Source: Sympetrum striolatum | Taxonomy: Eukaryota > Arthropoda > Insecta > Odonata > Libellulidae | Length of the DNA stretch: 64,000 nt | Reading direction: 5' to 3' | NCBI GenBank assembly: GCA_947579665.1 | Contig: OX388343.1 | Location: 87,028,254 to 87,092,253, forward strand | Part shown: in pieces, positions 54,163 to 64,000 of the stretch | Layout: each line of letters opens with the position of its first letter | How positions within the stretch are numbered: the first letter of the stretch is position 1 | Translations under genes and position numbers: made by a program | The notes under the pieces: generated by a model | Database searches by the model: none | Told to the model about the DNA's origin: nothing | The model's input: only the letters and a program-made list of their open reading frames with translations

Positions 54163-54400
54163 TTCACTCCACGGAGTGGGATTTTTGGAATATACGAAAG
54201 CAACGATCTTTTTACGTATACTTACGTACTTGGTCCGCGAAGTGATCATTTGAACTTATTTACTCCAAGAATTGCATATTGTTCTTTATCTCAATTGCTG
54301 TAGGGACAATGTGAAAAACATATGATCGCGAACACAGAGATTCATCCGTCACTTTTACTTATACATGTATGGCTGTTCTACCCTTCGTTGGATTCATATG
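54163..54400 (+). repeat. Upstream edge shared with a third duplication unit
   Basis: The stretch cactccacggagtggga, then ccaagaattgcatattg, ctcaattgctgtagggacaat and ggattcat parallels 61975-62430 (cactccatggagtgtga, caagaattgcatattc, ctcaatttccgtagagacaat). It indicates that the duplicated block extends into the DNA right of 61.9 kb. Confidence 0.65.
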
Positions 54401-54724
54401 CATCAATCATCAAATATTACTAATGAACGTCATCTTCTTTACTTCCTGGTAGTGTAAATAGTAATTTGTTAAATTATTGTAAAATATTCGAACGCCATTT
54501 TAGTAATAAAGAATGTGTTACTTCATAAATAATAAAGCAATGAATTTCCATTAGCTGGAAGACTATAGCTTTAGAATTGCTTTGAACCTAGGTCAACCGG
54601 TTCTAACTAGGGGAAGCGTAAGGTCTTCAATATTTAGACCAAGCTCGAACCGGTCACAACAAGTAGAGTAGTAGTAATTTCAAAGCTCTCGTTATTACAC
54701 TAATAATATAATAAAAAAAATAAT

Positions 54725-54850
54725 ATATAATTATATATAGATACTTCTCCGGATTCATTCATATCTAATATATATAGATGTTTCTCCGGATTCATTCATG
54801 TATCAATTAAATATAGATGCTTCTCAGGATTAATTCATTTACCTATATAG
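54725..54850 (+). repeat. Minisatellite, about three 40-bp units
   Basis: The unit tatatagat..cttctccggattcattcat occurs at about 54,730, 54,770 and 54,810 with few changes. Confidence 0.75.
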
Positions 54851-54949
54851 ATAGATAGGATACTAATTCACAGGCTAAACCACAAGTGTCTTCGACTTGA
54901 AATTTTTTCGCCGTATTGGAAATAACGTGTAACCACCAGAAAAATTGCG

Positions 54950-56110
54950 ATTTTGAACCTCAGTGTCGTTGGTTCGATTCCAGAGGGCCCCAAAGTCACG
55001 ATTTTTCTCCTTTAAATGCATTGCTTTGATTTTCGGGATTAAAAAAAATACTCCCCGGATCAGTAGAGAAACAAAACTTAAGGAGCCTATATATGTATGG
55101 TCATGATCTGTTGAAAACATAAATGACTTTTAACGAAAATAACTGGGTTCGATGTTCGGACGATGCTAATATCTGCCCTTTAAAATACATTGAGGTGATT
55201 TTTCATTATTTTTTATGCACTTATCGAAATGATAGGAAGTTCAAGCTTGGTTACAATATGTATGATATGATTGGTTAACGAAAATAATTTAGGTAAGACC
55301 ATACTACTCCTGGGTTCGATGCCAGAGCGCATTAACATTTCTCACTTAAGGAATGTATAGGAAAAGTAAGGGTTCGATGCCGGGCGGCAAATATATCTGC
55401 CATATAAAATACATTGGGATAGTTATTGATTATTTCTTTCATGCACTTATCGAGTTAATAGATAGTTCTTGCTTAGCTAGAATATGTATATTAAGTCTCA
55501 GTTTAAAAAACAAAATAGATAAGACCAAGCTGTTCCTGGGTTCGATGCCAGAGCACATTAAAATTTCTAAAATAAGGAATCTAAGGGAAATGTAGGACGT
55601 CATTTGAGGAAGTTGCAACCAATATTTCTGCTTGAATTTTTACACACAGTTAGAGATTGTGATCTCATATTGTGTAGCATAGAAGGTAACTCCAGAAAGA
55701 CCCGGGCTCGAAGCCAGGCGGAAAATTTATCTCTCATTTAAAACACATTGAGGTAGTTTTCATTAATTTTTTTAGGCACTCATCGGAATAATAGGAAGTT
55801 TTGCTTAGCTAAAAGTTGTATATTAATGCGCTGTTTCAGAAAAAAATTTAGATAAGACCAGGTTGTTCCTGGGTTCGATGCCAGAGCATATAAACACTTC
55901 TCACATAAGGAATATATGTGAAAAGTAGGACGTCGTTTGAGGCAGTTGCTGCCAATATTTCTGCTTGAGTTTTCACATATAGTTAGAGACGGTGATCTTT
56001 TGTTGTTCTGCATAGTAATTTTCACCAGTAAGACGTGGGTTCGATGCCGGACGGAGAAATTGCAGTGAATTTTAAGAATATTTTCAATACCTTTTCTACT
56101 TTTGAGGACC
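54950..56110 (+). repeat. Tandem array of ~330-bp units with tRNA-type B boxes
   Basis: GGGTTCGATGCC-type motifs recur at about 55,311, 55,368, 55,543, 55,871 and 56,038, with GGTTCGAT forms near 54,972 and 55,144 and a GGCTCGAAGCC at about 55,708. Two kinds alternate: one followed by agagc and ...aaggaat, the other followed by gg(a/c)cgg and acattgaggtag. Between them run shared sequences such as gccaatatttctgcttgag and gcacttatcgaa. No matching A boxes are evident. Confidence 0.75.
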
Positions 56111-56289
56111 CTCTTGATATGATGTCGACTTGAAATTTGTGTTATCAACATGCTTGTAGAATGCAAGCAACATTTTACTCGTATAATTAAAAAATGGATT
56201 CTTCTTAATTGTTTATGCCTTTACCGTTTCATTACCTAAATAAATATTTTAAAATATACAATAATGGATCATGAAGAGATCGGACATGA

Positions 56290-56365
56290 AAGGAGTCTGC
56301 TAAGACCGTGGACCCGAATAACCCGTTTGTCGCTCTTCCAATTGAGCTAAAGTCTAAGCATTCTA
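56290..56365 (-). repeat. tRNA-like fragment
   Basis: On the minus strand it reads TTTAGCTCAATTGGAAGAGC (an excellent A box) followed by caaacgggttattcgggtcc. The 3' half does not form a clear T arm, so it is a tRNA relic or SINE head. Confidence 0.5.
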
Positions 56366-56369
56366 ATAT

Positions 56370-58900
56370 GGAATTAGAACAGGAGAGTTGTACTCACTTT
56401 TGCTGGCGAAAAAGTGCCTTCGAAGTCATTTTGAGTCGTGTTGTCCATAGTTGTCGTATGGTGTAGTTCTTGAGGAAACGAAGCCGCAGCTTTGATACAC
56501 CTTCGTGAGGTCGAAAGTCTGAAGATTAATTTTTAAGAAGATATTCAGAATTTGTCCTTTTACTTGATCAGTAATATTAGGCTACACAATTCAAATCGGT
56601 GATTGTGCTGTAACGAAAATTACTTTGTTAGACTGCAGTGGAATTGTTCACACGAATGGGATAAGATATATCTTTAAATGGGCTATCCACCCATACATAC
56701 CCCATGAATAATACTTCTTCCATAATTCTCTGTGTAGAAACAAAATTGGATGACATTTTCCAGACTTCAGAGGTATTTTTCATATCATCTGTAGCATTTC
56801 TATGAATACCAGGGAGAAACATAAGTGACCACAGCGTCTGAACTCTATAAATCGAAATGTGGTCAATATTCATCATAGGAGTTGCTCAGTGTTGAATGAA
56901 ATTGAACGAGAAGCAGAAGATATGTTCCATCTACAAAACAGACAACGCTAGTGGAACTGGGACTCGAACATGACTGCAAGGTTTCAAATTCCTCGTCCAT
57001 TATAAATCGGAGGATCGCCTAGTTGAAGTTGAATATTAAACATCAAGTCGCGAATAAGTGATTCACTTGCTATTCTTACTGAAATGATATTTCCGGAGAG
57101 TTCCCAAAACACAAAAAAATATTCTGGATTCAAAATTGATTGTGATGGTTAAGGCAATTAAAAAAATCTGATGAGGCCAGAACATGAATTTCTCTATGTA
57201 TAAGATGTAGATATTTATCTAATACATTATTGTCAAATTCTAAATTCAATCTAAACTCGGAAGAAGTATTTGTGAATAATTGATGTTATATTAAATTTTA
57301 TGTCACCATGATGATAAATAATGTTTTTCGGGACAAGGTCAGTGAAAACCGGTAAAATTGGCCTTTTGAGTCTACTACAAGTACCGATATGGGATGAATC
57401 ACAAAACTGATTATGTATCCAACTCAATATAATGGGCGATGGAAACGAAATCAAAATGCGAACGAAGAGCAAAATAACACACGAACAACCCAAAAGATTA
57501 ATAAAAATAAAGACCACACATTTAAACAGTGGAAACTTAAAAAGTAACAGAGAATGACGGAAATTACTAATATACATAATAGAAAACAAATAAAGATGAC
57601 AATTGGAATGAAAAATAAGGATGAAAACCTCTTAAACCTTATCAATCAGCCAGAGTTCAATAATAGCAAGAGTGTGAGGGAAAGATTGCATTATGTGCCA
57701 TGTAAACAAACCCAGACCCAAACAAAATTGATTGTTCTTGTGAAGAGTAATCAATGACGTCACGAAAAAATTATAATTGAATAAATATTTAGAAATAAAT
57801 ACGCGTGTATCACATTCCAAATCAACTTCCAAGTAAATCTTACAAGATATGTTACCACTTGCAGTGGCGTCTCGTCCAACAGACACTGCATTTCATGGGA
57901 GCGAGCCTACAGAAAAGAGAGAGAGAATATAACGATGGAGGACATAGTCTGCTATGCAGATCCACGTTGAGCGTTTGGAAGGATATGTTTTCGTTATTGT
58001 TATTAACATCACTTACTCGAATCGACTTTGAGTGGTATTAGCATGACAGAGACTCATTATTACCTGGTGACGTGGAGTAAACAGGGCATGTATATGAGTA
58101 ATAAAACAAAAGTGAATTTAGAATCCCTGAAACAGATGAAATCACGATTAGAGATGAAGATTCATTCATGAAGACCGAAGGTACGACGAGAAATAGAAAT
58201 TTAGTTTTTTATTTTCATTTCGTACTTTACATTGACGAAAAACTAGCAGCACAGTATTATAGAAAAGAAAATACTACGCAATAGACGTACGCATGGTCCT
58301 TCGTCTTAAAATATAGCCAAAGTGAAGATTTTCACCGATCACTCGCAATGAAATTGGGGGTTTCAAACAAGACCTCTCATCTAAATTATTTACTGAACAT
58401 GAAACTAGCATTTAAACGACTAAACAAGCTATCGGATAGCGTGTAAATCCTCTGTCCCACTTATATTTTATATCGAGTTCCCTTTTCATAGAGCCAAAAT
58501 ATATATTAGTATAAATATCTCCGTGTTGGTCGACGTCGATTTCTACTATGTTCCTAGCTTCAAGTAAATAATTTTTCTACAACAAGATTTCGCAATTTTG
58601 TTACGTATAGTAAGATAATGCTTAACTGTGATCATAAAACTATAATTATTTTGATGAAAAATACAGGTTTATAACATGGCGTTGTGTTTTATCCAATGAT
58701 TTTCAGCAACTGCTTGGAATTGAAGAATTTCACGAAAAATGTAACGCCGGGGTTCTTCGCGAAATTTGGTCAAATTTGACCCCTGTGTAATGTCAACGCG
58801 TATGCATCAACGGGAATTGCTTGCATGCGGAATGTCATAAGCACTAATCAAGCGAAGTCCGCACACAAAAGAAGCGCTCTCTTTTTTTTTAGCCATTTCA
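56370..58900. other. Gene-poor stretch
   Basis: Apart from a tRNA-type B-box relic near 56,955 (minus strand) and the repeat at 58620-58800, no feature was recognised. Several short open frames show no family resemblance. Confidence 0.4.
58620..58800 (+). repeat. Diverged interspersed repeat, copy b
   Basis: It is the partner of 26580-26790; see that entry for the shared blocks. Confidence 0.45.
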
Positions 58901-58924
58901 TTTCGATTACAGACCACTGTTCAC

Positions 58925-59283
58925 TGTGCATTGATGCATTGCAGCATACAATCGGGTTTCCCCTTTCAAATCCACCATGTATCGGTCTCCTGATATCGTC
59001 CTCAGCACCTTGGCAGTTCCTTATCAATTGGCTTACACCTACCTATATATACATATATGTAGTATATATATACATATAGTAGTGGCATATCCTACCCTCT
59101 GCTGCACTGCATCTCTCTCCTGAATTTAAATTCGGTAACTACACACGTTAAAGTCTCCCGTACAATCATCTTCCCATTGACTGATACCGCATAATACTAA
59201 CCAACGGATCCCTGAGACATACAAAACGGGATAATTTGAAGAGGAGGAAATGCCAAGAGAAGATACGCAGCAAAGCTAATCCT
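58925..59283 (-). pseudogene. Relic signal and CLIP exons of a fourth protease copy
   Basis: The signal-exon relic (59283-59202) encodes AYLLLAFPPLQIIPFCMSQG with the same donor, but the ATG ATG start is lost. The CLIP relic (from 59119) starts GERCSAAEG, is split by about 45 bases of TA-rich repeat (about 59,043-59,088), then reads SQLIRNCQGAEDDI and GGFERGNPIVCC. Two cysteines are gone (VCQ to VSQ, HCGF to HGGF) and a short deletion follows DDIRR. The remaining five exons are not present downstream. Confidence 0.85.
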
Positions 59284-59299
59284 TAATATTACGAAAGAT

Positions 59300-61960
59300 G
59301 TTCTTCCTCAGACGATATGCTTCGAATGAGGCTTCTTTACCAGTCATGATGCCTGCGACTTCTTTTATCAAAAACCTAACCATGCATAGAAGGTCAAAAA
59401 TATTTTCTTTACGAATCCATAGATTTACTTATTTTTTGCGAGGTGGAAACAGTTTTGACAGAATCAAAAGATTGACAGATGATAGAATATTGACGATATG
59501 TAAGAATGTAGAATATTGGTGGGTGGGAATTCATTTCCGGTGCGGGCTACAAGGGTTAATAAACTAAATTAATACTGTTTTAAATCGTGAAAAAACTTCA
59601 AATATTTTCCTCCCTCAAGAAAACCTGTTTCTCTTCTAAGTAAGTATGAGAAAATAAACTTGGAGGGATTATGACGGAAAGTAACTAACATTTTAATGAA
59701 ATTGATACCTTTAACCCAATCACCGTAATGAAAATGAATTAAACACGGCCATTTGTGATTAATAAATTGAATTGCATCGAGAAATCACGCCTTTACATAA
59801 CTTGAGGTGGATAAATTAATTAACCCAACGGTATTAGGCTGCCGTCCTGCGGTATACCACAAATCCACTTGTACTTTCGTTTGGATTCATAGTCTCTATG
59901 TCCTCTTTTGAGATACATTGGACCATAGTTACTGGTCACAGGGGCATCAGATAACATCTACTATATTGGTTAAGTGCCTCCTGCGGTATTTTTCTATGAT
60001 ATCAAAAGATTTTATTACACTTATTAATTATTACGATGTATAACAGTTGCCTAGGTGTAATGATATTTTTAGACGTGTAAATTACGTACTAATTGTGTAC
60101 TAGATGTACTTATTAGTCACTACTATTAAGAATCCACTGCTTGGGCACTTCTATTGAGATTATACCGAAAATAATAATTTACTGAAATAAGAACGTTTTG
60201 ATGGAATTATGTGTAGAGAATCGCCACAAAATAATAAGTGGTAAACTAAATAATATAACAGAGTAAGATGAAATATCTTACTTAGATGAGATTATTAAAT
60301 GACTTCTTAAAATATAGGAAATACTATGTACGTTCCAAAACAACCACCGCTACGCAAATGAATATAACAATAAACAAAGCATCAGTTTTAAGAATTGCTT
60401 CATAAAAAGGGGGAATGTTTAGTATAAGTACATCAATTTGATTTTTTCAGACATATTAAGCTGAATAACTAAGGTATTGAATGCACCAGACAATTTCAAT
60501 CAGTTCTTTGCAACCCATTTCTTATCAAATGAACACATAATTTATTTCGATTTTATGCATACTTTTAACTGACATAATATGAAATAAAATGATGAGGAAA
60601 CATTATTAAGAACTAATTCTCACCAACTTCTAAAATATTATGTCCAAAGAGAAGGGAAAAGCGTCCGTAGCGGAGCTCGCCGTCACAGATATGAGCGATC
60701 GTGTAAAGCCAAATATGATTTAAATACAACGTGAGACTGTAAGACCAAGTTTCCGATCTCTTTTCCAAGAAGAGAAACTATTTTGTGATCAAGGGTACCA
60801 ATGTATGCGTTCTCGTTTCCATATAGATGCAGGTGGAGATTGAGGTTGGATGTTTAACGTTTTTAATAAGTCAATTGGTCCCAAGAATATTGTCATTACA
60901 GCCCGCAATGATTTTATTATGGTTTACTTTAAGGAACAAAGAATGCTTTTCTAACTAACTCCTTGGATATCGTTATCTTTAAAAATTAGAAATAGTTTCT
61001 ATTGGTGTGACTTTTTTCTCACTATTAAGTCAAGATTATGCTTAAGCTCGACTGTAATTTTCAAGTTTCTTTCAATGTGTGAGAAGACTGTAGTGGAGAA
61101 TATTTTTTTTTGCACAAGCATTGCGAATATCCAAAGTAAATTAAGAAATTGGATGTTTACCCAGAAGAGATCTATCTTCTCCATTCATCGTCACTTCCTT
61201 TGTTTGTATGTTCAAATGGCTTGTTTTACATCCATACATAATATTATCGTTCCACCATTAGCTACAAGCTAAACGCATTGGTATCACGGCCAAATAATTC
61301 CATGAAAACTAAAGAGATATGGTCTTATCATGGATGTTCTTAACTCAATGTTTATGCTAATATCAATCACGGTGAATTAACTCAGAGATATGGAATTAAA
61401 ACTGACTAATAAAAGGTGTGATAAACAGATTTCATCTGATGCTCTGTGGAGATAAAATAAAATAGTAGTTCAATGCTGTAAACAACACGCTGAGAGCAAA
61501 GAAATGTAATATATCGGCATACCAAAACCCAAGCGAATTTCATCACACATATAAGGTATATATTATATACCTTCTGAACCACCTATCTTTAGTTTTTACG
61601 AAGTTTAAGAACGAAAGAACCCCTTGATGGAAGCCGAGCAATTAAAACTCTATAGTGAATAGATAAAGCTTTCCCTCTTCGTTTGTAAATTTCACGCATC
61701 TTATTCCTTGTTCCGCTGGAATCAGGACCTAAGGGGGGGTCCGAACTTCACGGACCCTCTTTCCCTGGATACGCCACCGATATGTATATGGGTAAATAAA
61801 CATTTTAGTTAAGATACAATGTCCACCTCATTAGCATATATATGCTATTAAGAATTGTATTATTAGAATATAAGCATCGCCCAAAACTTTGGCTTACTTT
61901 ATGTACAGCGAATTTGCTTTTACGCAGTTCACTGAGTGAAAAAGAAAAGTTCCAAATATG
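59300..61960. other. Gene-poor stretch
   Basis: No gene, RNA or intact element was recognised. Composition is uniformly AT-rich with short chance frames. Confidence 0.4.
61725..61790 (-). repeat. Single end of a GGTGGCGTATCCAGG-type element
   Basis: On the minus strand it reads GGTGGCGTATCCAGGG followed by a G/C-rich run. Such ends recur in arthropod DNA transposons. It is similar in style to the hAT-like end at 31825. No partner end was seen. Confidence 0.4.
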
Positions 61961-61969
61961 AGCAAAATG

Positions 61970-62430
61970 TAATGCCCACTCCATGGAGTGTGATTTTCAC
62001 AACACCCGAAGGCTACGCTAGCTTCAGCTGTCCGTAATCAAAATACTCGATCCAGGGAGTGATATTTTCATTTTACTTACTACAAGAATTGCATATTCAC
62101 TTTAGCTCAATTTCCGTAGAGACAATTAAGAAAAAAACACTCAATCGCAGACATAGCAATTCAACCACACGCATGCAATCACTTCTATAAACGAGAATAT
62201 TTTATACTTTCTTTTAGTGAGAAAATAATGGTGAAGATGCATTTTATAGAGGGAATAAGTAAGGCAAAAGCTAGAGTTTACAATCTTAATTTTATTTTCA
62301 TAACGATAAAGGAAATAAGTAAAGCAAAATTTTACTTTTTTAACACTGTGATCTGACCTATACTATTATACGCCAGTCCTACATGGAGCTACACAATTTA
62401 AACTCATCTAGTGTTCCACCTTTCGGTAGG
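61970..62430 (+). repeat. Homologue of the unit 2 right edge (third unit)
   Basis: Parallel to 54163-54400 with moderate divergence; see that entry. Confidence 0.6.
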
Positions 62431-63356
62431 TTCATGTAAAAAATCGCTCAAAAATCCCTATTAAGCGCCATCTCTTTCATTTACCTATAGTTAATCCCAC
62501 CATCACAAAAAATTAATAAAAAGCATCCTGATAATTCTAGACCAACCAGTACAGCTGAATTGCTCAAATCCAATAATTTATATCGCCGAAGGAGTTAATA
62601 AAAAATTTAATCATTAATTTTAAATTTATACATTTCCACAGCTGAAGAATTGTTTGTAATAATGTGGATCGCCAACCCATAGGACCTGTCTGGCAACACA
62701 GTAGACCCAGTATGGGACGTAAGAAGTCATTAACAGTGCACCAATTGTTCAAAAGATTCCTATGAACAGAAGGAAGAAAATGTCAGCCCCTCTAGAGCCC
62801 TTTATAAGGAACGAGAGTAGCACCTGAACTGGCCTTGCTTCGACTCTATGATAAGCCTTAAATCCAAGAGAATAATCCAAGAAAAACCATCGTTATACCA
62901 GCAAGCAATATTTTGTTCGAAAAAGAGGATCAGCGAATAGAGTTCAAAACAGAACGCGGTGCCGCTACAAGAAGTCACCTCGGGAAAGACTGCTAGTGTC
63001 ACTTTAAACCTGAAGGAGGCAGCAGCTGTCTCCTTCGTACCTGCAGCCTCGCGCAAACCCGGAATTCATCGCATCATTTAAAGAAATGCAGAAAATATAA
63101 ATCGAATTTTAATAGATCATAATGAACTAAAAATAAAAACTTTATAGCAAAACGATAGAATATAACTTGTTTTCAACTAACTAAAATATATTAAACAGTC
63201 CTTCATAATTACAGAATTTTTCTTTGATTAGCCAGGTATATTTTGAAAATAATTTATTTTTCACTACGAAAAAGGGCCATAAGTTTTCAACTTTACCTTA
63301 TTTAAAACAAGAACTTAATTTTATCACGCATCAAAGAAGTCTTCCTATTCCTGCGA

Positions 63357-63524
63357 TCAAGCTGGCCAAACTATGTCCTCAATCCAAGGAACGTATTCTG
63401 GCACTTTTGAGTAAACAGATGGTGAATTTGGAAATGCACAGGTTTTTCCAAATGATGTCACACCCCAAACCTCGTACATGCAAATACGGTATATGGCGAC
63501 CTGCAAAGGACCGCCGGAATCTCC
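63357..63524 (-). CDS. CLIP-type serine protease copy 3, Ser exon (partial gene)
   Basis: The exon has the same length (168 nt), acceptor (TTTCCAG) and stop position as exon 7 of copies 1 and 2. It reads [19 protein letters not shown], then [15 protein letters not shown], and ends [11 protein letters not shown]. It is more diverged than copies 1 and 2 are from each other. The rest of the gene should lie right of the window. Ser at position 226 is again present. Confidence 0.88.
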   Translation of the reverse strand, partial: GDSGGPLQVAIYRICMYEVWGVTSFGKTCAFPNSPSVYSKVPEYVPWIEDIVWPA

Positions 63525-63837
63525 CTGGAAAGGAGAAGATATGGTGGTAATCGAGCACGAAAAACGAATCCCTAAGTTCAGATTAAAGATTCTTAACAGC
63601 TACTCTATACTATTCTTCTAAATCTAAATAATGTACTGTATATATGTATTTCTATGATGTTATCTATGTAGGTACTGTTTTTTATGTGTTGCTATAATGT
63701 TTACGCCATGAACTAAAATGTATTTATAATGGTAAAATTTATATTGCTTAATTTATATGAATATACATCTGTATTATCTTGTTAGCCTTTCAGATCTCTC
63801 TCAACATACCTTTTCATAAGATTTTACTCGTGTATCA

Positions 63838-63900
63838 GTAGGTTTCGCAGGTTTTTCACGCGCCCTTTCTTGCGGGTGTTTTCCTGCTGGGGTGTATATT
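63838..63900 (+). mobile_element. LINE-B 3' UTR fragment
   Basis: It carries gtttcgcaggtttttcacg, then tgcgggtgttttcctgct, matching the block at 46265-46320. Only this short part is recognisable before the window ends. Confidence 0.55.
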
Positions 63901-64000
63901 TTTACCTACAGGTAAACTGTAAGCTGTAAGTTACCTGTAAGCTGAACCTTAGGTTTTAAAACTTGCATGTAACTTTCTTCTGCGTTCCTTTTTCAAGCTA

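Noticed and set aside
54950..56110. True tRNA gene cluster
   Set aside because: B-box motifs repeat, but no unit folds into a cloverleaf and A boxes are missing.

Overview
The window is animal nuclear DNA, almost certainly from an insect or a close arthropod relative. The supporting evidence is AT-rich DNA, GT-AG introns, a CLIP-domain serine protease family with an insect-type chymotrypsin fold, and a dense load of animal-type mobile elements (PIF/Harbinger, Ty3/Gypsy, two or three non-LTR families, Tigger/jerky-like pogo elements, a hAT-like element, Helitron/Helentron, tRNA-derived SINEs). The species cannot be named from the sequence.

The host genes form a tandem cluster of CLIP-domain serine proteases, all on the minus strand. 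Unit 1 (about 9.55-25.92 kb) and unit 2 (about 27.95-54.16 kb) are segmental duplicates. Each carries a seven-exon gene: signal peptide, CLIP domain, Gly-rich linker, His exon, Asp exon, middle exon, Ser exon. Both gene models splice in frame with consistent phases, giving about 368 and 365 residues. A third gene enters from the right edge; only its Ser exon (63.36-63.52 kb) is visible. A relic signal plus CLIP exon pair (58.9-59.3 kb), broken by a TA microsatellite and Cys losses, marks a fourth, mostly deleted copy. Both intact genes keep the His/Asp/Ser triad and a trypsin-type S1 Asp, but lack the usual R/K-IVGG activation site.

The left end (about 0.8-9.55 kb) holds transposons: a HARBI1-like transposase with an antisense BESS-like gene in its intron, an internally deleted Gypsy element, and a second LTR plus gag fragment. 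Unit 1 then contains a 2.7 kb Tigger element carrying a SINE, a jerky-like transposase remnant also found in unit 2, and a 1.42 kb non-autonomous Helitron in intron 3.

Unit 2 is larger mainly because of insertions: a truncated LINE (29.07-30.35 kb), a 2.19 kb hAT-like element with a perfect 8-bp target duplication, a nest of LINEs (38.76-46.49 kb) that includes a full-looking SGNH-ORF1 LINE, a 1.61 kb Tigger element, a displaced duplicate of gene-intron DNA, a LINE 3' end, and a Helentron helicase/endonuclease fragment. Because units 1 and 2 are paralogous, each serves as the empty site for insertions in the other, so several element boundaries can be read to the base.

The right end (54.2-63.3 kb) is mostly gene-poor. 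It holds a minisatellite, a tandem array of roughly 330-bp units with tRNA-type B boxes, tRNA-like fragments, and the homologous edge of a third unit near 62 kb.
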